Under the pieces are notes generated by a model. The model worked only from the letters and a program-made list of their open reading frames with translations, was not told the DNA's origin and searched no databases. Shown here piece after piece: positions 15,748 through 24,305 of a stretch of 28,695 nt of DNA. This DNA comes from CAYLOP01 sp964385305 (GTDB lineage Bacteria > Chloroflexota > Anaerolineae > Anaerolineales > E44-bin32): assembly GCA_964385305.1 (NCBI GenBank), contig CAYLOP010000023.1, positions 1 through 28,695 on the forward strand. The letters run 5' to 3'. Position 1 is the first letter of the stretch. Each line of letters begins with the position of its first letter. The position numbers and the translations under genes are program-made.

Positions 15748-15820
15748 CTACAATCTCCAAAGCTTTATCGGAACACCGGACATGAATGCCGCGAATCGCC
15801 GACGCGCTATGGCTTCGGCC

Positions 15821-18800
15821 TCAGCGCCGGCGTTTCCGGCGCTTCTTTTTATTCTTCGTTCCGCTCTCATCTTGCTCTTTCATATCTGATTCAGGACGTT
15901 CCGCTGTGGGCTGCGAAGGTGCAACGGTCAGTGGACGAGCAGCAGCACGTGCACGAAAGAGCTGTGATACAACGCCGGCGCGCATATCCGCGAGCAGATG
16001 CCCGAACATATCAAACGCTCGGCTCTTGTATTGGACAAGCGGATCTCGCTGGCCGTAGGCTTCGAGTCCGATCGAGGTTCTTAGCGCTTCCATCTGTGTC
16101 AGATAATCGACCCATAGTCTGTCACCCACGGAAAGGATCAATCCCCGATAATTTCTCGTAAGGGTGATCCGTCCGACAGCAAGGATGATCTCCTCCCGAA
16201 TATCATCGGGGAGTGAGGCGATAGAGCCCGCTGCTTGAACCTGATTGTAGAGGCTTTCTCCAAGTATGGCCCGCAAGGCATCTTGTGTGCTCACATCCAG
16301 CTCATCCAGCCGAGCGGCGCTCAGCGAAGCTGTTTCTGTTCGGCCGAGGTCATGTTGTGCCCTGCGCTGCGCGCCCATAAGGTGCGCCTTCACACGATCA
16401 CATACCGCTTCTGGATCAGCGTTCTCTAACAGTTGAGCAGCTGCAAATGCGTACGATAGACGCGGAATAAACCTCGACTTCCGCTGGTGGGTCTTTCGAT
16501 CAAAATAGGCCTGTTTTCCATAGCTCATCCGCACAAGTAGCCGCGTCGCCAAAGCTTCGTCACTCTCATCGACGCGAGCGAGGGCGTTCTCGACTTCTAC
16601 AGCAACATCTTGGAGCACGCGCTCCGCACGACGCGCCCATACCTTGTCTAGTGCGTTATGCAAGCGCTGAGAGGCGTCATCCCAATCGAGTGGCGCTGAT
16701 ATCTGAAGATCCAGCCCAAGCGGCTCGCCTACCCGTCGTTCGACGCCTTGAATCAGCCCTGCCCAAACGCGTAGGCCCAACGCTCCCTCAATCAAACTTG
16801 GAATGTTATTTCGGAAGCCCTGTGGGTCCTCTCGAATCCGGCGCATACCTTCGCTGTCGATCTTAAATCGCATTCCTGCGGTAGATTCCACAGCTCGGAG
16901 CAGATCTTCGGGATCGACTTCAACGTCGAGTTCTTCCGCTTCAAGCAGCGCAGCCTCGACCGCCATATCCGCCATCTCCATCCTTTGTCGGATCTGATCT
17001 TCCATGCGATCGATGGCGCGCGACATCTGTTGCTCTACGATATTGCTCAGATGCGCATGTTGGGTCTCAAGTGCTCGTCGGGCGGAATCGAAGAGCCCAG
17101 CTTGTAACGCGGCAGGATCACCGAAGGGCGTCATTTCATCCAAGAGGAGACGGAGCATAAAGGACGGGTATGCATCCTGTGAATCCAGATTGAGTGAGGG
17201 CTGTGTCTCCTCTAACCAGGCGAGGAGTTTCCAGTAACCTTCATCTTCTTCCCTCGCGAGCTCGACGTGCCGGTCGACCTCATACTGCAGCATTTCCTCA
17301 ATATCCTCGGTGAGGTCTTCCTTTGTGAAGATTCGGTTCCGCTGACCGTAGTAGACCTCGCGCTGCTGGTTGAGCACATCATCGTATTCGAGCAGGTGCT
17401 TTCGAGTGTCGAAGTTAGCTCCCTCGACGCGCGATTGAGCTTGCTCAATGGTCCGATTGACGATGCTGTGTGCGATCGGCATGGCATCGTCGATGTTCAG
17501 GCGCTGCATCAACCCTGCGACCTGCGAGCCGCCGAACAGCCGCATGAGGTCATCCTCCAATGAGAGGAAGAACTGGGAGGAGCCTGGATCGCCCTGCCGG
17601 GCAGCGCGGCCGCGGAGTTGGTTGTCGATGCGGCGAGACTCATGCCGCACACAGCCGATCACATGCAAGCCTCCAAGCTCGAGTACACGCTCACGATCTA
17701 CAACGAATGTGTCAAACTCCTGTACATCCGCCTCATAGATGCCCATCTCTTGGTTGGATAATTCGGAAAACTCGCGCCGCCACTTCTCCAAGCGCTCGAC
17801 ATGGGAGGATTTGCCGTAGCCAGTGCCCACGCCGGCGCGCAGAATGCGCGCCATTTCCTCGCGCGCTTCCACACGCCCAGCCCCTTCATAGCTATCCCGC
17901 GCAACCCGAGATACGCGCTGCGTAACCTCACCACGCAGGCTTCCACCAAGCACGATGTCCACGCCACGGCCTGCCATATTCGTCGCAATCGTGACAGACC
18001 CCAGCGCGCCCGCGCCTTCGATGATTTGCGATTCTTCCGTATGTTTCTTCGCATTGAGAACGTTGTGGTTGATACCACCCTTCAGGCAGGCTTCCAAACG
18101 CTCGAGATCGTCAGTCCCGAGATCCAATACCCTTACAAGCCGTTCCAAGTTCTCGGCTTTCATGGGATTCAGAGAGAGATCAAGTTCCTTCGCTATAGGG
18201 CGCAAAATAGCCGAACCAAGGTCATCAATCGGCGTGTTGAGCGGATCTAAGGCTTCAATGCGAACCCCCTCCGCTTGAATATCATGCGCCTCCATGTAGG
18301 CATCCCGTATAATCATGACCAACGCCAGGCGCTGCAGCGGTTCTGAACGCAGTCGCTTCGATAGCCGCTCTGAAAGTTCGACGGAAGTCGTACCTACGAG
18401 CAGCGGCTGACCCTTGACGTTGCGCCATAAGATCTCCGTCGTCACCGCCCGCAGCTTTGCTTCCTCGGTGCGAAATACGATATCGGGGTAATCCTTGCGC
18501 TTCCAGAAGAGCGGTGCCTGCTTTGGATCTTCCGATGCAGCGTAGTAGGAGAACTGGCTCCCATTCTCGCTGTACCCCACCTCCACCAAGTCCGTCTCGG
18601 GCTGCATGGCGCGGTATTCAAGGTTCATCGGCAGCGGCGTCACATCGACGTTGTAGATCTTATTGAACTCTTCCGCCTCCGTCAGCGCCGTGCCCGTCAT
18701 GCCGCTGAGCTTGCTGTACATCCGGAAATAATTTTGCAGGGTGACCGTGGCGTAGGTGACATTCTCCTGCCGTACACGGGCGCCCTCCTTGGCCTCCACG

Positions 18801-19906
18801 GCCTGATGCAACCCATCCGACCAGCGTCTTCCCGGCATCAAGCGCCCGGTGAATTCATCGACGATGACAACCCGACCGCCCTGGACGACGTATTGCTTAT
18901 TGCGTGAATAGAGATGTTCGGCACGTAAAGCCTGTTCGAGGTGTCCCAGCAGGCGCGCCTGCTCCGGTGTGATGTCCTCGGGTCGATCGGGATCACGCAT
19001 CGGCATACCTAAAACCTGCTCCACGTGGTCCTCGCCGATCTCCGTCAATGAGACCGTGCGGTCACGCTCATTGATCTCAAGATCCTCTGGGCGCAACTGC
19101 TTAACGACGGCGGCCATCTGAATATAGAGCTCTGGGTCTTCATGAGCCGGGCCCGAGATGATGAGCGGTGTACGTGCTTCATCGATGAGGATGTTATCCA
19201 CCTCATCCAGGATGGCGTAGTTGTGGCCACGCTGCGAGCGTGCCTCTAAAGTGCGCGCCATGTTGTCCCGCAAGTAATCAAAACCAAATTCATTATTCGT
19301 GCCATAGGTCACATCGGTCGCGTAAGCCTTTTTACGATCTACAAGTCGTAATTGGTGGGCATCTTCCTGCGCCGATTCACGGGTGGGATCGTACAGGAGC
19401 GCCTTACGGCCACCCTCCGTACGTGATGCCATTTGCAAAACACCCACACTCAGACCTAAAAAATCAAACACCGGTCCCATCCAACGCGCATCTCGTCGCG
19501 CCAGATAGTCGTTCACGGTAACCAAGTGGACGCCTTTTTCCTCGAGTGCGTTGAGGTAGATCGGCAAGGTCGCAACCAACGTTTTACCTTCACCAGTGCG
19601 CATCTCCGCGATTTTGCCCTCATGCAAGACGATGCCGCCGATCAACTGGATATCGAAGTGGCGCAGTCCGATCGTGCGAACTGAGGTCTCTCGCACAACC
19701 GCAAATGCCTCGGGAAGAAGCTCGTCCAAGGAAATACCATCAGCGAGTCGGGATTTAAATTCCCCCGTTTTCGCCTGCAGCGCTCCATCGCTCAACGCCC
19801 GCATTTGGGGCTCGAGGACATTGATCTGGGCCACGATTTCGGCATATCGTTCGAGTTGCCGACGGATCGGGTCGCCACCTAATATTCGTGTTATTCCTTT
19901 AAACAT
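15821..19906 (-). CDS. secA: Preprotein translocase ATPase SecA, enlarged form
   Basis: This is the motor of the Sec export pathway at the inner membrane. Present are Walker A TGEGKT (104-109), DEVDNILIDEARTPLIISG (234-252), the preprotein cross-linking region, VTIATNMAGRGVD (638-650), and QLRGRAARQGDPG (763-775). The family-typical GLEAYGQRDPLVQYK lies near residue 1280. At 1361 aa it is some 450 longer than E. coli SecA. Extra material sits in nucleotide-binding domain 2 (about residues 521-612) and in the helical wing/scaffold region (about 885-1240). The C-terminus ends in a poly-Lys/Arg tail and lacks the zinc-binding CxCx8CH motif used for SecB. GGAGAGG precedes the ATG and a -10 box lies upstream. 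It is one continuous frame. Confidence 0.96.
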   Translation of the reverse strand: MFKGITRILGGDPIRRQLERYAEIVAQINVLEPQMRALSDGALQAKTGEFKSRLADGISLDELLPEAFAVVRETSVRTIGLRHFDIQLIGGIVLHEGKIAEMRTGEGKTLVATLPIYLNALEEKGVHLVTVNDYLARRDARWMGPVFDFLGLSVGVLQMASRTEGGRKALLYDPTRESAQEDAHQLRLVDRKKAYATDVTYGTNNEFGFDYLRDNMARTLEARSQRGHNYAILDEVDNILIDEARTPLIISGPAHEDPELYIQMAAVVKQLRPEDLEINERDRTVSLTEIGEDHVEQVLGMPMRDPDRPEDITPEQARLLGHLEQALRAEHLYSRNKQYVVQGGRVVIVDEFTGRLMPGRRWSDGLHQAVEAKEGARVRQENVTYATVTLQNYFRMYSKLSGMTGTALTEAEEFNKIYNVDVTPLPMNLEYRAMQPETDLVEVGYSENGSQFSYYAASEDPKQAPLFWKRKDYPDIVFRTEEAKLRAVTTEILWRNVKGQPLLVGTTSVELSERLSKRLRSEPLQRLALVMIIRDAYMEAHDIQAEGVRIEALDPLNTPIDDLGSAILRPIAKELDLSLNPMKAENLERLVRVLDLGTDDLERLEACLKGGINHNVLNAKKHTEESQIIEGAGALGSVTIATNMAGRGVDIVLGGSLRGEVTQRVSRVARDSYEGAGRVEAREEMARILRAGVGTGYGKSSHVERLEKWRREFSELSNQEMGIYEADVQEFDTFVVDRERVLELGGLHVIGCVRHESRRIDNQLRGRAARQGDPGSSQFFLSLEDDLMRLFGGSQVAGLMQRLNIDDAMPIAHSIVNRTIEQAQSRVEGANFDTRKHLLEYDDVLNQQREVYYGQRNRIFTKEDLTEDIEEMLQYEVDRHVELAREEDEGYWKLLAWLEETQPSLNLDSQDAYPSFMLRLLLDEMTPFGDPAALQAGLFDSARRALETQHAHLSNIVEQQMSRAIDRMEDQIRQRMEMADMAVEAALLEAEELDVEVDPEDLLRAVESTAGMRFKIDSEGMRRIREDPQGFRNNIPSLIEGALGLRVWAGLIQGVERRVGEPLGLDLQISAPLDWDDASQRLHNALDKVWARRAERVLQDVAVEVENALARVDESDEALATRLLVRMSYGKQAYFDRKTHQRKSRFIPRLSYAFAAAQLLENADPEAVCDRVKAHLMGAQRRAQHDLGRTETASLSAARLDELDVSTQDALRAILGESLYNQVQAAGSIASLPDDIREEIILAVGRITLTRNYRGLILSVGDRLWVDYLTQMEALRTSIGLEAYGQRDPLVQYKSRAFDMFGHLLADMRAGVVSQLFRARAAARPLTVAPSQPTAERPESDMKEQDESGTKNKKKRRKRRR

Positions 19907-19929
19907 GCGTTAGAACCTCTCCAGGTGGG

Positions 19930-19935
19930 ATTATA
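19930..19935 (-). promoter_or_regulatory. -10 box of secA
   Basis: TATAAT on the minus strand, 23 nt before the secA ATG, with the GGAGAGG ribosome-binding site between. A convincing -35 is not visible. The divergent tRNA promoter lies just beyond. Confidence 0.5.
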
Positions 19936-19958
19936 GCATAGCGGGCATGGCGCATCCC

Positions 19959-19986
19959 TTGACGCGGCGGCACGGAAGGATACAAT
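19959..19986 (+). promoter_or_regulatory. Promoter of tRNA-Leu
   Basis: TTGACG (19959-19964), 16-bp spacer and TACAAT (19981-19986) give a near-consensus sigma-70-type promoter that ends 8 nt before the tRNA. Confidence 0.7.
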
Positions 19987-19994
19987 AAGCACGT

Positions 19995-20079
19995 GGGGCG
20001 GTGGCGGAATTGGCAGACGCGACGGACTTAAAATCCGTTTCCCTCGGGAATGTGGGTTCGACCCCCACCCGCCCTACCA
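19995..20079 (+). tRNA. tRNA-Leu (anticodon UAA)
   Basis: An 85-nt tRNA with a 7-bp acceptor stem (GGGGCGG with CCGCCCT, first pair G-U), a D arm from TGGCGGAATTGGCAGACG, an anticodon arm with loop CTTAAAA (anticodon TAA), a long class II variable arm, a TPsiC arm GTGGGTTCGACCCCCAC and an encoded CCA end. The class II arm and anticodon fix leucine. Confidence 0.97.
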
Positions 20080-20100
20080 AACAATAATTGGTCGATGTCT

Positions 20101-20126
20101 TGGCAGCTGTGATAGTGCCATTTTTT
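20101..20126 (+). terminator. Rho-independent terminator of tRNA-Leu
   Basis: A stem of seven pairs with one bulged G (20101-20108 with 20114-20120, 5-nt loop) is followed directly by six Ts. It lies 21 nt after the tRNA. Confidence 0.8.
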
Positions 20127-20272
20127 ATTACAACCGTCCATCCCCCGCCCCATGTGTCCCCTTCCCTTCAAACCCTCTATCATAGATAATAATCCGTGGG
20201 CTTTGTTCTCTGTTTACTGCAATCAAGGTACAATCGAAGCGTAATCCAGCATAGTGTATAGCGGAGGTTGTT

Positions 20273-21208
20273 ATGGATAAGCGTGTCCGAATGATCGCGA
20301 TCGTTTTCCTGTCTGCCAGCCTGGCGGCATGCAATCTTCCTGGAGCTGCCTCACCCACTCCCTTCACGTTCCCGACACCGAATTTAACCCATACAGCCAT
20401 CTTCGCCGCCACACCTACTGCCCCCGCGCTCGCTGTGACCGCCCCACCATCTGAACCGACCACGGTTGTCGCAACGGCCGAACCTATCGCAACGGCTACA
20501 GCTCCCCTCGCCACAACAGCTCCAACGGCAACATCGAGCACACTGAGCTCGCGACCAAATGGAGATCCTGTCACAGCTTCATACCTAGGCGCAGCGCCGG
20601 CTATTGACGGCGCGCTGGGTGAATGGACCAGTACGCCTTACACTGCAAACCAAACAGTGCCAAATGCAGGCGGGAACTGGAGCGGCGCGAGTGATCTATC
20701 CGCCGTGTACTACCTCGGTTGGGATGCCAGTTATCTCTACGTGGCTGTCCGCCGCACAGATGATGTATTCGTGCAAATCTCATGGGGTCGCTACATGTAT
20801 CGGGGCGATGACGTCGAAATTCAACTTGACACGGATCTCCCGGGGGATTTCTACACCGCAGGTATGAGCACCGACGATTATCAGATTGGGCTCTCGCCGG
20901 GGAACTTCGGTTCGATCGACCCCGAGGCATATCGCTGGTACCCGCGCAATCTAGAATCGTGGATCAATTCAGCTTCGGTTTCCGCTAAACTCGTGGATTC
21001 CGGATACACCCTGGAGGCGAAGATCCCCTGGTCCGCCTTCAACCTGACCCCCGTAGCCGGTGGACACTATGGCTTTGCACTCTCCCTTTCGGACAACGAC
21101 GTAGCCGGAACGTCTGCCTGGCAATCGATGGTCTCAAGCGTGAGTACACGACGAACGGCCGATCCAACCACATGGGGCACGTTGATTCTAGCTGAACCTG
21201 GCGACTGA
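20273..21208 (+). CDS. Lipoprotein with CBM9-like sugar-binding domain
   Basis: The 311-aa protein has a lipoprotein signal with lipobox LAAC (C20), then a Thr/Ala/Pro-rich linker to about residue 100, and a C-terminal beta-sandwich of the CBM9/DOMON-like type. Typical features are the APAIDGALGEWTS opening, YLGWDASYLYVAVRRTDD, GDDVEIQLDTD and the YTLEAKIPWSAFNL strand. Such domains bind sugars or haem-like ligands; here they would do so on the cell surface. The ATG at 20273 follows GGAGG at good spacing. A strong terminator closes the gene, so it is monocistronic. No catalytic domain is attached. Confidence 0.88.
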   Translation: MDKRVRMIAIVFLSASLAACNLPGAASPTPFTFPTPNLTHTAIFAATPTAPALAVTAPPSEPTTVVATAEPIATATAPLATTAPTATSSTLSSRPNGDPVTASYLGAAPAIDGALGEWTSTPYTANQTVPNAGGNWSGASDLSAVYYLGWDASYLYVAVRRTDDVFVQISWGRYMYRGDDVEIQLDTDLPGDFYTAGMSTDDYQIGLSPGNFGSIDPEAYRWYPRNLESWINSASVSAKLVDSGYTLEAKIPWSAFNLTPVAGGHYGFALSLSDNDVAGTSAWQSMVSSVSTRRTADPTTWGTLILAEPGD

Positions 21209-21230
21209 GCACGGTTGATATACCGTAACT

Positions 21231-21257
21231 ACGGCTCGGGAACCCCGAGCCGTTTTT
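21231..21257 (+). terminator. Rho-independent terminator of the CBM9-like lipoprotein gene
   Basis: A perfect 10-bp stem (21231-21240 with 21244-21253) with a short loop is followed by a run of Ts (21253-21257). It starts 22 nt after the stop. Confidence 0.9.
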
Positions 21258-21308
21258 GATTTAGAACGGTTACACATACAACAGCAGGCGACCTTGTAGA
21301 CCTTCAAT

Positions 21309-21346
21309 GTTACAAAAGCAACAGTGCCGGGCTCGTGACCCGGCAC
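21309..21346 (-). terminator. Rho-independent terminator of the thioredoxin-TPR gene
   Basis: An 8-bp perfect stem (21324-21331 with 21339-21346, 7-nt loop) is followed on the minus strand by TGTTGCTTTTG. It starts 21 nt past the stop of the minus-strand gene at 21368. Confidence 0.75.
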
Positions 21347-21367
21347 CGTAGTTGGTTTCGTGGCCGA

Positions 21368-22204
21368 CTAGAACAAGATCGACGCGAGTTCGTCGCGATA
21401 TTGACGTGTCACCGGGTCATCATCGCCAAGGAGCGTAAAAAGTGCGAGCAGGACCTTTTTAGGCAAACCATCTCGGAAGGCTTTGTCTTCTCGCAGGATG
21501 TCGAGCATGCCATCCATCGCAGCTGGAATATTGCCACGGCCGATAAGACGCGCCGCTTGATAGAGTCGAGCAGCTAAGGGATCATCCAGCGGTTGTTTGT
21601 CATCCCCTTCAACATCTGCGAGAAGCCCCGCAAGCGGCTTAAGGCCCTCCGCAGTAACCCACTCCGTTCCAGCAGGGAAATGTCCTAGAATGTCCAGGAC
21701 CTCTCGCCCCAATCCTTGCATCAATAAGCTCTTCACCAGCCCTAATGCTGCCGCGGAATTGGCTTCATCCTCGGCCAAAATCTCGCGGAAAGCGCTTTCA
21801 GCTTCGTCCCAATGCCGTGTGGCAAGAAGGCTCTTCGCAGTGTTGACGGCAATATCGACTTCGCTGGGTACCAAACGTTCGATAAAACGCCTTACAACAG
21901 GCTCGGGCTGCGTGCCAACGAATTCAGCGACGACTTTGCCTTCCCGTAAGGCTTTAACCGCTGGAATTCCTTGCACGCCATACCGTATCGCCAGATTTGG
22001 ACTTTGGTCGACGTTGATTTTTGCAAGTCGGAATGCACCCCCCGCTTCAATTGCGATACGTTCGAGAAGCGGACTGAGCACATTGCATGGTCCGCACCAT
22101 GGCGCCCAAAAATCTACGATAACGGGTATTTCATGCGAACGAAGGACGACTTCACTCTCGAAGGTCGCTTCATCGACATCTATAATGAATTCTGACAAGG
22201 TCAT
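21368..22204 (-). CDS. Thioredoxin-TPR protein (YbbN/CnoX-like) with intact WCGPC
   Basis: The 278-aa protein has a thioredoxin fold (about residues 8-110) with active site W36-C37-G-P-C40 in VDFWAPWCGPCNVLSP, the cis-Pro loop QGIPAVKAL, and a C-terminal helical TPR-like region (115-278) as in YbbN/CnoX. In E. coli CnoX the redox site is degenerate and the protein works as a holdase; here both cysteines remain, so it may combine oxidoreductase and chaperone activity (inference from the motif). No signal peptide is visible, so it is cytoplasmic. GAGGAAA lies a few bases before the ATG. It is followed by a terminator. Confidence 0.93.
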   Translation of the reverse strand: MTLSEFIIDVDEATFESEVVLRSHEIPVIVDFWAPWCGPCNVLSPLLERIAIEAGGAFRLAKINVDQSPNLAIRYGVQGIPAVKALREGKVVAEFVGTQPEPVVRRFIERLVPSEVDIAVNTAKSLLATRHWDEAESAFREILAEDEANSAAALGLVKSLLMQGLGREVLDILGHFPAGTEWVTAEGLKPLAGLLADVEGDDKQPLDDPLAARLYQAARLIGRGNIPAAMDGMLDILREDKAFRDGLPKKVLLALFTLLGDDDPVTRQYRDELASILF

Positions 22205-22285
22205 CTATTTTCCTCGATACTACACTCACCAATTCTACTATAACAGGCATGGAGGAGCATCTGAGAGACTTGTTTTATGCTAAGC

Positions 22286-22744
22286 TCAATCATCGAACGG
22301 GTCATCCGAAACCCCAGGCTGATCGATACGTATGACATCGCCATGAACATCGATGATAACTCGAAACCCAAGCATGCCAAGATAGGCACGTACCTCTTCC
22401 GGCAAGCCCTGCTTAAGGATCGTGTCCAATTGTTCATCAAGGTTTTGCAGCGAAGTTTCGATCGCAGCTTTCGTGAAGATATCCTCCTGACCTATCATCT
22501 TCATGGTCTCTTCACTAATCAAAGACTCATGGCCTTGAATGAGTTCAAGGAAGTGTGAAAGAACCTGGCGATCCACGTATTCACACTCGATGTGACGCAT
22601 AAAACCTTCATCATCGACGACATAAAACGCATCCCCTCCCACCATCACGACTTCGATGGGTTGGTCATCTTCATCGGAGACCAAACCCATAAATAATGCA
22701 GTTCCTGCCACGCTGGTCCACCCTACCCTTCTAACGGGATCCAC
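22286..22744 (-). CDS. Conserved-looking protein of unknown function next to a ferredoxin
   Basis: I do not recognise this 152-aa, acidic, soluble protein. It has a small alpha/beta N-terminal half (GLVSDEDDQPIEVVMVGGDAFYVVDDEGF reads as a beta hairpin with a DEEG-like turn), a helical centre rich in Glu and Leu (about residues 56-118), and a final beta strand FRVIIDVHGDVIRIDQPG. It has no cysteines beside one at position 54. Its start is uncertain: GTG 22744 overlaps the ferredoxin by 22 nt, while GTG 22711 has a GGGTGG site upstream and ATG 22690 is a further option. It follows the ferredoxin gene directly, so it is likely a functional partner. Confidence 0.75.
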   Translation of the reverse strand: MDPVRRVGWTSVAGTALFMGLVSDEDDQPIEVVMVGGDAFYVVDDEGFMRHIECEYVDRQVLSHFLELIQGHESLISEETMKMIGQEDIFTKAAIETSLQNLDEQLDTILKQGLPEEVRAYLGMLGFRVIIDVHGDVIRIDQPGVSDDPFDD

Positions 22745-23091
22745 ACCGGTTCTGGGGTGATCACATTTGCCGGCTCATCCCCAGGACTATCGAGCCCGGT
22801 GCTTTGGAGCGTATGGATCCCGTGGATATACATGTCACCTTCCACCAGGCATTGGCAGGAGAGCCGGATCCCGCTCGCACCTTTCTCCGCCAATGTAACT
22901 CGTTCAGCTTCCCTGCGATACCTGGGCTCACCTGCGATGAACGATACCCGGCAAATTGTACACTTCGCATGACCACCGCAGCGATGCAAGATCGCCAGGT
23001 CGCTATCTTCAATTGCCTTCACAAGGCGCGTATCCTCTGTCACATCAAACGTCCCCACGCCTTCAAGGGTCAGATTTGCCATGGAATTCAT
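22723..23091 (-). CDS. [2Fe-2S] ferredoxin, adrenodoxin-like spacing
   Basis: The 122-aa electron carrier has a beta-grasp fold with the cluster ligands C38, C44 and C47 (C-x5-C-x2-C in HRCGGHAKCTICRV) and C79 in IRLSCQCLV. The C-x5-C-x2-C spacing and long helix between the third and fourth ligand fit the adrenodoxin-type or NqrF/archaeal-like [2Fe-2S] class. A C-terminal extension of about 35 residues rich in Pro follows the domain. The ATG at 23091 is preferred, with AGGGGG nine bases upstream; an ATG three codons later is possible. Redox partners are not visible nearby. Confidence 0.93.
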   Translation of the reverse strand: MNSMANLTLEGVGTFDVTEDTRLVKAIEDSDLAILHRCGGHAKCTICRVSFIAGEPRYRREAERVTLAEKGASGIRLSCQCLVEGDMYIHGIHTLQSTGLDSPGDEPANVITPEPVWIPLEG

Positions 23092-23270
23092 TCCGCTGTC
23101 CCCCTATTGACCTTATATGACAGCATCATCTTACCAAAATCATGCATGATTCTTATTAGAATGCAATCAGACCCAGATACTTCGTTAAATTGGCCCCCAC
23201 CCAATGTCCAAGCTGCACGACTTTGGAGAATCTTGCATCGAATTTTCCGCAGTCCCTAGTTAAACGCAAT

Positions 23271-23288
23271 CTTGCGGACGTACGCAAG
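23271..23288 (-). terminator. Weak hairpin after the L,D-transpeptidase gene
   Basis: A 6-bp stem (23271-23276 with 23283-23288) lies 18 nt past the stop on the minus strand. The following tail (ATTGCGTTT) is poor, so the terminator role is doubtful. Confidence 0.3.
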
Positions 23289-23306
23289 GCCTACTTCAGG
23301 GGATGG

Positions 23307-24305
23307 TTAAGGGTGAACGTTGACCAGGGTTCCGACGGAGGCAAAGTTGAAGAGCCACTCCGCATCTGGTGTACGCAGATTGATACAGCCATGGCTCATA
23401 GGGGTTCCGAAATTGTTGTGCCAATACGTGCCATGAAGTGCATAACCCTTGTAATAGTACATCGTGAACGGTACGCCTGGGAGGTAGTATCCTGGGCCAG
23501 ACATCGGCGTAGCCGTATATTTGACATAAATGCGGTACTGTCCGGTAAGTGATGGATGAGCCGCCGTCCCCGTGGAGACGATGAAACTTCGGACAGGAGA
23601 GGCGCCGTTGTACGCAGTGACTTGCTGCGCGGAGAGATCCACATCAATCCATCTTCCCTCCTCCGCAAGTTCATCCGGCACCACGCTGTAGGTAAATGAA
23701 TATGCCGGCCGAGGTGTGGGTGTTGGTGTATCCGTCGGGGTCGGGGTTGGTGTGGGGGTCAGGGTCGGTGTAGGCGTGTTTGTTGGCGTCGGGGTTAGCG
23801 TTGGTGTGGGCGTAAAGCTGGCCTTCGCGATAGCCGCCGAAGCCACCTGCGGCTGCTGCGCATCGGCCGGCGAGCTCCGAAACCAAACACCAACCATGAC
23901 ACAGACAAGGACGGCTGAAAGCGCCATTCTTCCGGAGAGGAAGCGGCGGCGTGCCAGTGCATCCAACGGGGCAAGTTGAATGGTCAGGCGTTCGGGGAGT
24001 TTGGCTTCCCGAAGCGCTGTGCGACGATCCTTTGGGGGAAGCCGGCGTACGAGGTAGCGAATGGCTTTACGAGCGGCTTTGCTCCTCGGGTTGGCATCCA
24101 GGGCGCGTGCTGCATACGCCAGGCCAGCTTTAGGCTCGGATACGGCAGCAAGAATAAGCCAGGCTTCTTCACGATGGGGATCCTGATTCGCTGCCTGCCT
24201 AGCAAGGCGTCGCGCCTCTGCACGTCCCCCTTGGGAGAGCGCGTGGTGCGCAGCCCTTACCTTTCGGTCGTAGGCATATTCGGCTTGACGGGGATCGCCA
24301 GTCAC
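23307..24305 (-). CDS. L,D-transpeptidase (YkuD family) with TPR-like N-terminus and Pro-Thr linker
   Basis: The protein (about 332 aa) is a single-pass membrane enzyme with three parts. Cytoplasmic residues 5-105 are a helical TPR-like region (AHHALSQGGRAEARRLARQA). A membrane helix lies at about 126-142, followed by an external (TPTP)n linker (about 164-198). The C-terminal YkuD domain has catalytic C307 in HGTYWHNNFGTPMSHGCINL, with H291 and H305. YkuD enzymes form 3-3 peptidoglycan cross-links or attach proteins to the wall. The start is GTG 24305, overlapping the amidase stop (GTGA) with GGGAG eight bases upstream; this beats the TTG at 24320. Its sequence context makes it a partner of that amidase. 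Confidence 0.93.
   Translation of the reverse strand: MTGDPRQAEYAYDRKVRAAHHALSQGGRAEARRLARQAANQDPHREEAWLILAAVSEPKAGLAYAARALDANPRSKAARKAIRYLVRRLPPKDRRTALREAKLPERLTIQLAPLDALARRRFLSGRMALSAVLVCVMVGVWFRSSPADAQQPQVASAAIAKASFTPTPTLTPTPTNTPTPTLTPTPTPTPTDTPTPTPRPAYSFTYSVVPDELAEEGRWIDVDLSAQQVTAYNGASPVRSFIVSTGTAAHPSLTGQYRIYVKYTATPMSGPGYYLPGVPFTMYYYKGYALHGTYWHNNFGTPMSHGCINLRTPDAEWLFNFASVGTLVNVHP
23704..23812. repeat. Low-complexity Pro-Thr codon repeat
   Basis: Imperfect short tandem units (GT-rich on the plus strand) encode the TPTP linker of the L,D-transpeptidase. Units are not precise and not separated by unique spacers, so it is a coding low-complexity repeat, prone to length variation by slippage. 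Confidence 0.8.

Noticed and set aside
23704..23812. Possible CRISPR-like tandem repeat
   Set aside because: Units are short, imperfect and uninterrupted, and they encode the Pro-Thr linker of the L,D-transpeptidase.
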